Of a stretch of DNA of 64,000 bases, positions 1 to 11,780 are shown piece after piece. The DNA comes from Thelonectria olida. Lineage: Eukaryota; Ascomycota; Sordariomycetes; Hypocreales; Nectriaceae. The stretch's first letter is position 1. Each line of letters opens with the position of its first letter. The stretch covers positions 1 to 64,000 of the forward strand of contig JAGPYM010000025.1 in the NCBI GenBank assembly GCA_020736575.1. Reading direction: 5' to 3'. The notes beneath the pieces were generated by a model. That model saw nothing but the letters and a program-made list of their open reading frames with translations, searched no databases and was not told where the DNA came from. A program made the position numbers and the translations under genes.

Positions 1-1260
1 AGTAAAAGTAACCCCTCTTACGCGGAATTGGGCCGTAAACAAACGAAAAGAGTCCATACCGTAACGGCGAGTACCATAAAGGTCCTTTGCCCTCCTTCAA
101 TTCGGGCGTTGCTCCGCTTTGTCCCCTAGTGTGGCTCCTTCGGCTTCTTCCAGACTGAGCATATCTCCGCCTATCTTTCCGACGTCCTACCAACGACATA
201 TTTCTCCGTGAACGAAGACGCCACTCCCCTGTCTATGTGTGACACTACTGGTATCTTGCTCCCGAGCCGTTCCGCCGCCGCCCCTCCCCCCATCCCCCGA
301 ACCGCAATTTGATGCACAAGTACAATCATTGATGGCTGGCGATGCCTGTTCGTGCTGGTACGGCTGTTCTTGATGAAGATGGTCTTGCAAGCGCACTAGA
401 CGCCTTGTCTCTGTCCATAGTGGTACGACCACAGGTGCAGCATGCATGTCTCCAAAGTCTCTCCTCCAACACACCTACTGCGCCACATCACAATGACTTC
501 TCACATCTTCCGTGGGTTCGTTGACCGGGGCTCCACAGAAGATATTCACCATTTGTTGTCTACCCAGAAGCCAGCCTTCCAATGCTCTGCGAAGAAAGAT
601 TTCGCATATCTCCCGATTCGAGGCCTCGCACCACGATCTACCACATGGCAGCATAGGATTCTATAAAACCCAAGTTTCGAGAAGGACACGCTGCAAGGCT
701 ACAGCGTAAGGGCCCTTGTCGTTCCCAATGCTCAAGGAGCAGGGCACGGTCGCAAACGGTCCGATTTAGGTAGCTTATGCCTCTTGAATTCGGCAAACTA
801 GACGCTTGCAATGTAGTTGTGAATGGCTACATCTTAGGCAAGGGCCTTGATTCGTCGACAATGAACTACTGTGGCCATAAATCGACATCTCATGGAGTGT
901 CTTTTAAGTTAATGCCTCTACATCTGTCCGCTCTGGCTTTCGGCTTAGCTTGACAGAGCCATCAGTATCCCTAGAAGCATATATGCAGTCGAAAATGGCG
1001 GGCTGTGATATGAATGTACTCAGCACAATCAGCTTTGAGGAAAGTTACGTCAATGGGGGCCTCTCGCAGGAAGCCCACACCCCAAGTTTCCAGTCGGCTT
1101 GTCATCAGCCGAGGCAATCGAAAGCACAGGTACATGCTGGAGCAAAAAGTATCAGGGATCAGAGTACTAGGTCACCACATACATAGCGATTTAGGCAATA
1201 CACGCAAAACTCATATTGGAGTAATTAGCACCGAGAAACATGTATTCCATCTGAAAGTGC
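1..1260. other. No recognisable gene
   Basis: Only short, overlapping open frames without family resemblance, good codon context or splice structure. It lies downstream of the transporter gene, whose stop codon is at 1261, and may include its 3' UTR. Confidence 0.5.
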
Positions 1261-2683
1261 TTATATCTTCACCTTGAACGACAGCCCTGTTCTGATAACA
1301 CGAGCTCCCACCAATGCCACCGCTGCAACAAGTAGCGATGTTCCGGCCCAAATCTGGGCTGAGAGATAGTCTCCGTCGCTGCGCTGAATCAGGGCGCCAG
1401 CCACAGGAGGGCCAGTCAACGGCCCCAGACTCATCAATGTCAGAACCATCCCGACGCGAGTGCCAATCTTGTCCAGATCTTTAGTTAGCGAAGGCACCGT
1501 GCCGGCAAATAGGCCCATTGCTGCTGCCGATGCCAAGCCGTAGAACACGGCAAATACGTATAGGCCAGCGATGCTAGTCAGGGCCGCCCAGCAGAACATG
1601 AGGATGCCACAGAGCGCAACCCACGGAATGAGACAGTTGAGCGGGCCAATGTAGCGATCGGCTAGATAGCCGCAAGGAGCACGGATAGGGATACCGCATG
1701 CATTGATCGTGATTATCAAATTGACTGCGGCTTCTTGGGATAGGCCCAGCTCTTCCGAAGCGTAGACTTGAATCTACAAGCCCGTTGGGTCAGTCAACGC
1801 AGTGTGGTTAGGTGACTAGCGGCTTAACTTACATAGAAGAACCCAAAGTAAAGAGTCCAGTATAAGATGAATATGCCAAAGGTGAATAACATATACGAAG
1901 GCTCTTTGAATGCAGCCCACTCAACAAGTGGTCCAGATCTGCGCGGCGGGATTCGCGTTCGCAGCAGCGTGAGTACAATAACCATCATAACCAGTACTAC
2001 AAAACCCATGCATCTAACAGCCCATGGGAAGCCTTTTTCGGTTTATGTGAGCCGTGACCTGTGAGAGTGAGACAGAATAACATACCAATTTTCGGTATCA
2101 GGTGCTGCACCATGGCCGAAAAGATGATCCCACCAGTACTCGTCCCGGTGGCGGCGGCCGTCACAGCAAACACCCTGCGCCGTACAAAGTAGGTTGAGAT
2201 GATGGTGACACTGGGCAGCCACATGAGGCCCTGCCCTACGCCGACACAGAGGCCTTGGGCGAGGAATATCTGCCAGTACTCTGTAGCCAAGCTCGTCATG
2301 AAGGTCCCCAGCACTAGCAGCACAGCGCCTGCGGCTACCACCGCCCTCGCGAGGCCAGCATCGGTCGCACGTCCCGACAATGTCGAGATGAAGAGCAGAC
2401 AAAAGATCTGGAATCCACCTATCCAGGAGATCTCAGACGCAGATTGTGGGAGGGTATCCTCGTAGTAACTCTGAAAGACGCCAAAACTCGCGCTGTAGCC
2501 CCAGGTCACGGCGACGACAAAATGTCCAGACACTACCTGAGCCCAACCCTGCCAGCCGCCATCTGGTGGAGGTGAGCCGAAGGCGGCTGTGGCTGCGGTC
2601 TGCGACGCCTGTGAGTCGCCGGAGCTGACTGGCTTTTCCTGTGTGCCCGGCGTGGTGGTGCCGGATGCGGAGTGAGTGGCCAT
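1261..2683 (-). CDS. MFS transporter, monocarboxylate (MCT) type
   Basis: Three exons on the minus strand: 2683-2086, 2032-1833 and 1773-1261, giving 436 residues. Both introns (53 and 59 bases) are GT..AG, and the first joins to read KIGFPWAVR, as in this family. The N-terminus holds the MCT signature PPDGGW at about residues 39-44, just before the first membrane helix. About twelve hydrophobic segments follow in two blocks, typical of fungal monocarboxylate-permease-like proteins of 400-480 residues. The first in-frame ATG is at 2683; the open frame upstream has no ATG. The likely role is proton-coupled uptake or export of a small organic acid or another metabolite at the plasma membrane; the substrate cannot be read from sequence. 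Nothing suggests damage. Confidence 0.88.
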
Positions 2684-3585
2684 GGTTGGTGCGTGGCTTG
2701 TGTCTTTGGACGACCTGGTCGCCAATGACCTTCAGTGGTGGCGTTGGGGAGTAAAGTAACAAGCAGGGTAGAGTACCTAGGCTAGAGTTGTGTGTTATGC
2801 AGTATGTTTATAAAGGAACATCAATGAAGAAGTACCAACCGCAGGGCTAGTAGGACCGTCCCATAAAAGGAAGCACTCGCCTTGATTGCGTGATCAGACG
2901 CCGACATGTGTGCCTTGCCGGGCGGACACAAATTGGGAAAACAAGAGCTGCGGGGCGGGATCCAGCGGTTGATACAATCCGTGAGGATATTAGACGATCA
3001 ATCTGGACTTCGAGCCTCGCTTTGACTTCGAAGATCCCTATGAGGGGTGAACCTACTGCTATTCGTCTGTTTCTACACACCTCTTCACATGTGCGGTTAC
3101 CTCCTTCAACTTTCAAGTTGGCCTGTGAGGCAAGGATGTAATAGGCTACAAGGAAGTAATAAGATCTACACTGAGGGACCAAGAACCGGACTTGGCGTTT
3201 TTAATCCTTGCAGAAGTACAGTTTTCTATCAAGCACACCACCGTCCCATTAGCTGCACATGGATCCCAGTTGCCAGAACCATAATGTGAACCTGACAAGG
3301 ATAAGTATTGCAGATTGTCAGCACGGCACCTTCTCATCCGCGGCAGATGGGTCCCCTACTGGGATGGTCCTCTGCCTTGCCCGGGCCTGGCAATCTCACG
3401 ATCTGACCCTAATCCGAATTTTCCTCGCTGCGGCGCTTGACCGACTTTAGTCTTAGGCGAGAATCCTGTAAGTAGACACACCTCGGCATTCACAAATCAC
3501 ATGTATAGTAGAATCTGATGCAAATTTATTCAACTGTATCGGAACCAAGCTGCCGAACTCGTATATGCGTTGCTCAACTCAGTTT
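2684..3585. other. Intergenic, promoter side of the transporter
   Basis: About 900 bases between the transporter start and the 3' end of the dehydrogenase pseudogene. I see no gene. It must hold the transporter promoter. Confidence 0.5.
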
Positions 3586-4634
3586 TCATACTTGAGCCCC
3601 GCTTGTTGACGGAGTGTCAACCTTTGCCAGGTTTCTATCTACCACCTCGAGCCCTGGCATCCGGGTTCCAACGGTTTCAGCCAGATTGAGGGCATGCTTG
3701 ATATCCTTACGAGCCAGTTGTGCCGTGAATAAGGGCTATAGAGGGTTAGCCGCATTACACGTTAGATGAAAGAGGCATGAGCTCCTTACCTCGTCTCGAT
3801 TCCAATAGTCTCCCGTTATCATGCGTGTCGAGTAAGACGCATAGACGCCTGGGAAGAACTTTTCAACATACTCGTGACACAGGGAATTTCCCAAGCCTGC
3901 CTTTTCAGCAAGCACATGACCTTCTGCTATTACTTCTACCATGTTAAAAGAGTTGCCGAGGACCTTGAGTGTTGATGCCGCATCTGGTGTTTTCCCGCTA
4001 AGATCAATCACGTCCCGGCCCATGACACCCTTGCAAAAGGGCAAACCACACTCTACCTATGTCTGCGGCCCTGCAGGGACGCAGATGAGCTGACCGGCCT
4101 CTGCTCGATCCGGTGCTCCAGAAACTACATCAATTGGGATTCATTAGTTATGCAATTCTTTCAAAAATTCATCTTTGTATGTTCCGCTTACCGGGACAAG
4201 CAACAAACCGAGCCCCGGCTTGCAGCACCTGCTCTGTCAGCACCTTTGTTACCAGCCGGTGAATGGTGGAACATTCGACAAAGAGCTTTCCTGCTGGGTG
4301 ACTGTGCAGCGCGTTTCTTAGAACCTGCTCCACAACATCGTCGTTGCTGAGGCAGGTGTAGATGATGTCTGCGCGTGTGACGGCGTCATCGACAGAGTCG
4401 GCGATTTCGACGCTTCCAGGAGGCAATTGGGCCTGGAGCTCTTCAGATCGCGAGCGCGTGCGATTGAAAACGATCAATGAGTTTTGGTTACTGCCCTCTT
4501 TTGTCAATAGATGCTTCAAGACCAAGTTTCGGCACATCCCCTACACCATGTAATAAGTTAGACAGCTTAAAGGAGTACAGGTGAAAAGATTTGTGTACCC
4601 TGCCCATGTTGCCTAAGCCAATGAACGCAATCAT
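3586..4634 (-). pseudogene. Beta-hydroxyacid (6-phosphogluconate-type NAD-binding) dehydrogenase, interrupted by one TAG
   Basis: Four exons on the minus strand: 4634-4599, 4540-4192, 4124-3790 and 3735-3586. They join in frame to 290 codons, about the length of family members. The first exon and the splice give the Rossmann motif GLGNMGRGMC. Next comes the substrate-binding stretch with CPVSGAPDRAEAGQL, then a helical C-terminal domain that includes LPFCKGVMGRDVIDLSG. Codon 151 or so, at 4059-4057, is TAG, directly between two well-conserved segments and with no splice sites around it. A single C-to-T change in a CAG codon would explain it. Members reduce or oxidise 3-hydroxy acids with NAD(P). 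As read, the product would end after the NAD-binding domain. It is a young pseudogene, a polymorphism or a sequencing error. Confidence 0.75.
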
Positions 4635-5086
4635 TTTGGAGGGTGATACAATTGATGTTGAGAAGAAAGATCCAAAGTGATATGACTATGAAAAGACGAG
4701 AAGAGGTAGTCACGTCTTGTATATTCTCAGGCGGAGTGACAACACTCACAGACCGGGTACGAGGCTTAATTTGGAACCCTAGCCATCACAATGCACGATT
4801 GAGAGACAGTGTCATCCGGAGCCCAGCTGCTAGTCTTTGAAGAGGCCTTCATTTAAGCTTCCTTTCTTTATCTTGTGTTCTTGTTGCGTGCCGTGCTGAC
4901 CGTGAGAGCATCGGTACTTGCATTGTCATTCCTATATCACATCTGCACACTCAAATAAGATAAAGCATTTTGTTGCAAACGTCACTATCAAGATAACAAA
5001 ACTACTCAAGACTCGTTCAGTGCCGTAAAGTAGAAAGCTGTAGATCCTAGTCATATCTCTGGACACACTTGCGCACGACCATTCAA
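4635..5086. other. Intergenic spacer
   Basis: About 450 bases between the dehydrogenase pseudogene start and the 3' end of the dioxygenase gene. No feature recognised. Confidence 0.5.
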
Positions 5087-6497
5087 TTACTCCGTGCCGC
5101 CAGCAGTAGTGAGCGGATCGGCCGCCGGCGGCGTGCTGTCAACCTGGATGCCGCCCCGCTTGGGATAGCAGCTATCGTGGAATGGCAGACACCAGCCACC
5201 CTCGTGCTCGGGCGTACCGACCCAAGTACGCAGCAGGTAGCGCGCGGGCTTAGGCGGCAGCGAGTCCGTGAAGGCGGTGCGCGAGTGGAAGGTCTGGCAG
5301 CATGATACGAATTGGATATCGCCAATCTCGCAGTTGTACTCAAATCCATGTCTCTGGCAGGTGGCCTCGAGGACTTCCATGGCCTCAAGCTGCTCGGCTG
5401 ACAGGGGAGGGATCAAGCCCTTGTCGCTGAAGCGCTGAAGCGACTTGACAAAGTACGGGTCCCATCTTTGGTGCACACGATCATTAGCAATCTGAGTATC
5501 TCCTGCTTCTCTCAATCAAGCACTCACTTGACATAAACGCGCTCCTTGCCACCAGGCTCAAGCATAAAAATAGGGTTCTTGAACCAAGGCTCTTGGCCGG
5601 GTGTCACTTCACCCTTGCGATCGACGTGCCAGATTGGAGATGCCAAAGTCTTGGCTACATCAGGGCGGTTTTTGACGAGATCGTTCCAGACAGTGTGGGC
5701 GGAGGCACAACCTGAAGCGCCACCAGTCTCACCCGGCGCGCAAAACAAGAGGCCCACAATGTCGGTCTCGTCAGTATGATAGAACTGCCTGGTAAACAGT
5801 CAGCCTATACAGAACATCGATACGTTACTTTCGCTTCATTCGGATACTCACGGGGCATTTGTAGCAGAGATCTTGACCTTGTCTAAGTCGTTGTGCCAAT
5901 CAGCTCCTTGATTGGTGACATGACCCAGGACCAGGCCCAGCTTGTTCTGTGACAGTAGGTAGCCAAGGTGCACCGACAAGCCCATCGCCACCACGGCGGC
6001 TTTGTATCGGCCCCATTTGTCGATAGGCAGTCCTCGGAAGACGATGAATCCTCGGCCGTTCAGGATGTCATCGCGAATACCTTGCAGCTTCGACTCAAGC
6101 GTAGGCAGTTTGAAGTCGCTCTAAAAAGTGGACTAGTGTTAGTAATTTCTGTAATGAAAAAGCTGTGAAATTGCTTAAGCACCTTTCTGATGTGAGCCAG
6201 CGGCACTCCGGCGGCATTGAAGTGCTCTGTGGCCTGCAGCAGTTCGTGGAGCTCAGACTCAGTCCAATGGTGGATCCATGCCTGGGTGTTCTGTTCCATT
6301 TCCTTCCCTTCCCAGACCGTAGGTCCAGTAATCTCGGTAGGGAACTCTTCGAAGGGCCTCAGCTGGCCCTCTATGGGTGGATGCTGGCCACTGGTGCGAA
6401 GACCGTCCGGGAACAGTCGACGGTCAATGGGTAGAAGTCTGGGGAGCCCATCAGGCAGGCCACGGAGACCAGGGGCCACGTCCAACTGAACAGACAT
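5087..6497 (-). CDS. TauD/TfdA-family Fe(II)/2-oxoglutarate dioxygenase
   Basis: Four exons on the minus strand: 6497-6183, 6120-5852, 5788-5528 and 5465-5087, giving 407 residues; the introns are 62-63 bases. The iron site is visible: HTD at about residues 199-201 within FYHTDETD, and a distal His at about 342 in TFHSRTAF. Arginines that could bind 2-oxoglutarate lie at about 344 and in RYLLRTW at about 357-361. These align with TauD/TfdA enzymes, which hydroxylate small acids such as taurine, alkylsulfonates or related compounds, releasing succinate and CO2. The substrate cannot be decided. The start at 6497 gives MSVQLD; the frame upstream has no ATG. It is divergent from the SNF2-like gene across an 816-base spacer. 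All key residues are present and the gene looks intact. Confidence 0.9.
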
Positions 6498-7313
6498 GGT
6501 CAATGGAGAATCAGTATTCGAGATTCAGTATTTGCTAATTCAGATAGCTCAGAGTCGTACTCCTCCGTAGGTTGGGGAAGAATCGTGTAAAGGCGCTAAG
6601 TCCTGGTTATATGTAGTGCTTCTCAAAGCAACTGGGGAAGCTCTTTGCTATTAATTAATTCATATTTCACCACTCTTCCGAATCGCCCTGTCTTTCTTCA
6701 CAACTTACTGAAACTGTACATCCAATTCCTTGCATTGAGTGAGTGCCTTCCAGAATGGGATGGCCCGCGTGGGCCTTGCCAGCTCTGGCGGTGCAATGAC
6801 GAAATGGCGACCTGCCATTCTTCTTAGTGGGAAGAGAAATGATGCCCACGCAGATGCAGCCTGAATCCTATGGTTCATCTTAGCCATTTCCTCATGCGCA
6901 CTTCCAAATGGGTAAGAAGCCGACGATGTGCTTTAGCTGCTTATTCGGTCGTTGCCGCTTTGGGCAGGGTAACAAACCCCGTACCTGATGAGAAATGCCG
7001 CAACACAAGCAACAACAGCTTGAACACACAGGAGTTGTTGATCAATTGAATCGCCACAAGGCCCCTCATCAATATCTCTAATTTCCCTGTGAATTTGTCA
7101 ATCTATTTGAATACCCCAACTCGGGCCGTGTGGATAGAAGTCACGTGTCCAACAAGTGTGGTTGCCACCTGAGGCAATCCCATGATCCACCCCCGTGACC
7201 GGGCTACATTTCATTCATTTAGTTCTTCATGATCTCTGAGCCTTCCACACAACAGGTGCTGCGTCAAGCAACCTACCTAGCTATAAGATGCGATTCGAAT
7301 GTGCGATTGAATC
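6498..7313. promoter_or_regulatory. Divergent intergenic promoter region
   Basis: The 816 bases lie between the dioxygenase (minus) and SNF2-like gene (plus) starts, so both promoters should be here. I see no coding frame or distinct repeat in it. Confidence 0.5.
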
Positions 7314-10300
7314 ATGTCCAACAACCGCTTCCTAAATCACCCTCACCCAAACAAGAAGCCGAAGCTGCAAGAGCCGTCCGCCTTCGATGAAGCGCCGGCG
7401 AGAAATCAATGGCCAGGCAACTTGGAATGGCCCTTAGCCCCCGAAACCACATCCATGGTCAACCTGTCAAACTTCCATCTACATACACCCCTACAATCAT
7501 CAGGAACACAAACCTGGCAAGCCAGCCGCGCAGCGGTCATGTCCGCCCCCCGAGGAACCTCCAGCAGTGGGCATGGCTCAGCCGACCCCATCATTCAATC
7601 TCACCACGGGACATCCATGGGCCAACTGGCTCTCTTTCCGCCTTATCAGGCTCTCGGGCCGCCCAATGTTGTTCCTACTGTGGAAGCGTCGCGCGATCTT
7701 GCTGGTACTCCGTGGAGTCGGCATCAACGCCACTACGAAACCACTGAAGGTGCTCTGGGCCAAAAGGCAGCGTCATGGGGGTTGACCGAGGCACAACTTG
7801 TGGCAAATTACTCCGTACAATGCCTCTAGTAAACCATGCTTGTCTCCAAACCCCGGCGGCAACCAGATTAACGGCTCTTTGGAGATCTACACTACCACCA
7901 CCCATAGGATACAGGACCCCCGGCACTTGCCGGCGAATTCCCGAGATTCTTGTTTATCGTCTGGACATGCAAGCTCTCAAGATGATGGTGAGTCGAGGCT
8001 CCCTCGAACTAAATGGCAAGACGTGTCAAAACTCATTCCACCTGCATGTAGCTCGCAGGAATTCCAGGAACATATAGGCGCACTTGTGAGAATGACGCTA
8101 CAAGCTACCATGTCAAACTTGAATCCCCTGAATCCTTCGTTGGGATAGAGGATTACACCTTCAGGGGAGACGTCAGCGCCGACTTTACGTTTCTAACCGC
8201 GCCCCTTATGGAAGAAAAGTCTCTCGAACTCCAAGTCACTTGTACCATGTCGATAGATGCGCCTAAGTTACTGAAAAACGGAAAGCGCCTCCGTCTGGCG
8301 ACTTTACCATCCAAGTGCGCTCTCGACATCATCCTGTACGGACCGATCCAGGCAGCTGGTGCCATTTGCACTTTCATTGACGAATGCAATGAATATCTTG
8401 ACGATCATCGAAAGCTATACCTCCAGGATCCTGTTGGATGTGACCGGAATGTGCGGTACTGCAACCCCCAGCGACTACCGCCGTTGGATCCGGAGGCTAT
8501 TCAGATGACGTTTGATTTGGCAATTAAACGCCAGCAACTGGTTGAACTCGAAGCCATAGAGCCGCAAATGGATTTGCTCGAGCTCTTGGACTCTCAGGAG
8601 GACCTGCCAGAAGCGTTGCAGCCCCCAGCAATAGCAACTCCATTGAAAAGGCAAGCTCGTCCTGGAACCCTGTGAATGGGCCCTCTCAGGTTGCTGACGC
8701 TCCCGCCAGACATCAGAAGCAAGCCTTGACTTTTATGCTCCAGAAAGAGCAAGGTTGGGCACTTGACGGCACGAGACCTGATTTGTGGGAAGCTCGGGAG
8801 GTGGATACTGGACAAACGCTGGTACTATACGCCTATTTCCCTTTATGGTGTGCAAAAAGCTGATGTGACCTAAGCTATATTAACCGAGTGACAGGTGACC
8901 GCCAAACCGACAAATCTCCTGCTTTCTACGGCGGTATAGTCGCTGATCCGATGGGATTTGGGAAAACACTCTCCGTGATTGCTCTAGCAGCCTCGGACGC
9001 CCATCATCATGAGTTGGATGATGCGTCTGCGTTCTCTGGCGTTCTGGGGGAACAGTCTAATGGAATGACACTTATTATTGTCCCTCCAGCGTGTATGTGT
9101 GCCACGAACGTCCCAGTCAGTGACGATATTTGAACCGGAATAGCTGACACATATAGTGTTGGGCACCTGGCAGGAGGAACTCAAAGTGTGCGTGATAAGC
9201 GGCTATTTTCCTCATTTGAGTATTAGGCGCTGACAGAACAACATGTGACAGTCACATCGGCGCGCCAGAATTCCCGTGGCGCTTGCATCATGGAAAATCT
9301 CGCCTGACCAGTCTTTTAGATCTCCAGGACACTGCCCTTGTCCTCATAACTTACCACACGGTATCTACAGAGTGGCGAAGCGGGGTCGGCCAACAGTCCT
9401 CAATACTGTTTACCGCCCGATGGAGGCGAGCTGTGTTAGATGAAGGTACGGCGATGCTAAATTGAAGTGGTTGAATAGAGAAAGTAGATGGTGACCTGCT
9501 CGGACAGCGCACTACATTCGCAATAGCGAGTCGCGAATGACGCGGGCGGTGTGCGCCGTTGATTCCGTATCGCGCTGGGCCGTCACTGGCACCCCAATCC
9601 AGAACCACCTCAACGATCTGGCAGCTCTCCTCAAGTTCCTCAACATATACCCCTACAATGAGAAGCATAAATTCGACGCGGACATTTCTCTCCTTTTGAA
9701 GAACGGCAACGCCGATGAGGCAGTCAAGAGGCTCAAGTTCTTGGCAGGATGTCTACTGCTACGCCGTCCCAAGGGAACGGTTCGGCTGCCCCGGAGGCAT
9801 GACCTGGTATGCCACGTCGAGTTTCTGCAGGCGGAGAGGGAGCTCTACACCCAGGTGAGGATGCAGGCGATTGCGCGGCTGAACGAGGCACTGCTACATG
9901 TGAGCGATGGTGGGAGAGCGGCGACATTCGTCAACGCGTTGCAGCAGATCGAGGCCATGAGAATGGTCTGTAATCTCGGACTTGTTTACCAGACAAGGCA
10001 CGATACCGGGAGCCTGGCGAGCAAGTTGCCCGACACGAGTAACTGGCAGGACGCTGCGCAGCGCTGGTTCAACCTCCGATTCGAGATGGGCAATATCCAG
10101 TGTCATTATTGCTCCTGCAATCTCGACGCAACCAGCAACCCCCTCGGCGACAACGAGTCCACGCAGCGCCTTTTCTATCGATGTTTGAGATTCATTTGTT
10201 CGAGCTGCTACTCTACCCAGAGAACACAGGGCAGGATCGAGGCACTCGGGTGTGAGCATGATCCTTCGTGTCCCCTGGCGCCCGTGTCAGCCAGTGCGAA

Positions 10301-11201
10301 AAGCTTAGAGGAGCCGCCAATCCCCATCTCACTAGACAACGTCCTGGGGTCTGGATATCTTCCAACAAAAGTGAAGGCTTTAATTGCGGACATTCATGGA
10401 TTGCCTCTCGATGTGAAATGGTACGTAACAAAACAGTGCATGGCGCGAAATCCATGGTTAAGTTCTTACGTGGTTCTAGCGTCGTATTCTCAACTTGGAG
10501 AACGACACTCGACGTCGTGGAGGCCGGGTTCAACCAAACAGGTATCTCCGCGCTGCGATTCGATGGCAAGGTCCCGCACAAAGACAGGCAAGGAGTTGTC
10601 GAGAGATTCCGCAACGATCGCTCTGTGCGAGTGGTACTGTTAACGCTGGCCTGTGGAGCGGCTGGGTAAGAACGGCGGAGATTCACTCCCCTGGCGGACT
10701 TGATATCAATGGCTAACTCGGGTGACAATACATGTAGGTTGACTCTAACTGTTGCTTCCCGGGCGTACTTAATGGAGCCACACTGGTAAGTACATTAAAG
10801 CTCGAAACTTTTGGCCAATTTGGCTTATTTTCCACAGGAACCCTACTCTTGAAGACCAGGCACTGGCGAGAATTCACAGGATTGGCCAGGAGCAAGAAGT
10901 AACGACGATGCGATTCTACGTCCGAGACTCGTTTGAAGAGGTAAGACATTGGCCCCTGACCCTGAGTCACCTTCCTCCCGGTATGCATCAGTAGCTATTG
11001 TCCGAATTTGAATCTAATGTCTGATTCTCGAACCAGAACGTGGTTAAGAACCAACAGTTTAAGAGGGATCTTGCGGGAATTCTGCTTGTACCAAGCGGCA
11101 CTCCTATCGACAACCTGGGACACTTGGAGGTAACTATCGCCCAGCTGGTGCTGTAGTATTCAATTTCTAACAAGAGATAGCGCCTTCGGTCACTTATCTA
11201 G
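7314..11201 (+). pseudogene. SNF2/Rad5-like DNA-dependent ATPase, N-terminal half frame-broken
   Basis: The catalytic part is well preserved. Exons about 8875-9092, 9157-9187, 9252-9445, 9508-10420, 10480-10665, 10738-10785, 10838-10940, 11037-11129 and 11181-11201 join in one frame. They carry the Walker-type ADPMGFGKT, DEAH rebuilt across the intron at 9446-9507, TGTPIQN, a cysteine-rich RING-like stretch at about 10100-10270, and the C-terminal helicase motifs VVFSTW, EPHWNPTLEDQALARIHRIGQ split by an intron. These proteins remodel chromatin or act in DNA repair. The N-terminal half (7314-8875) does not hold one frame. Near 8620 the frame shifts at a run of five C, and the junction between 8821 and 8875 is one base out with every GT..AG pair I tried. 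It is probably a recently broken gene; assembly errors at homopolymers remain possible. Confidence 0.65.
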
Positions 11202-11780
11202 GCTGCGATAGCCACCTCCGAATCTTTCCAGACTTCAAGTTTCCAACCAGCCAAGCAATGACCGAGCCTTCTCAATACCTGCGGATGTACAGTCGCTGAG
11301 ATTATGGTTAAAGGTCTGGCTGAGCGTTATTAATGAAATAAAGTTGGCAGCTGATGGTTCTCTAGCGGGTTCCTCTATCCCACCTGACACAACACCCACA
11401 ACTATTACAACATAACCAAAAAGAGAGATTCTTGCGACCTCATTTGTCAAGCTTTATGTGACGGTTCATACACGCTCTTAGTGATCTTGGGTAACCCACA
11501 AGAACACTTGACAAAGGGAATTAACAAACAGTATTGCTGCTAACAATGCTAACAGAATGAAGGAGCCGGGTGGTTAGATTAAAGTTAAAACAGCGAACTC
11601 CACTCCTCACTTTCTTTTCGAATAACGTACATGATAAGCACGTGTACTAAATAAGCATATCTAATAAAAATCCATCAATTTCTCCTCTTTCCATCTAATC
11701 AATTGTCTCTAGGCCGTGAATGCCTCGGTGCCAAATTGGTACACTGAATTCAGGTCAGCAGACTTCACCTGCCTCAGGCA
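11202..11780. other. Intergenic
   Basis: About 580 bases, fairly A+T-rich towards 11640-11700. No gene recognised. Confidence 0.45.

Noticed and set aside
1..200. Possible rDNA-like sequence at the left edge
   Set aside because: Some words resemble ribosomal DNA, but no continuous LSU or SSU segment could be recognised.
2684..2725. Extension of the MCT-type transporter by 14 codons
   Set aside because: The extension begins with TTG; the first in-frame ATG is at 2683.
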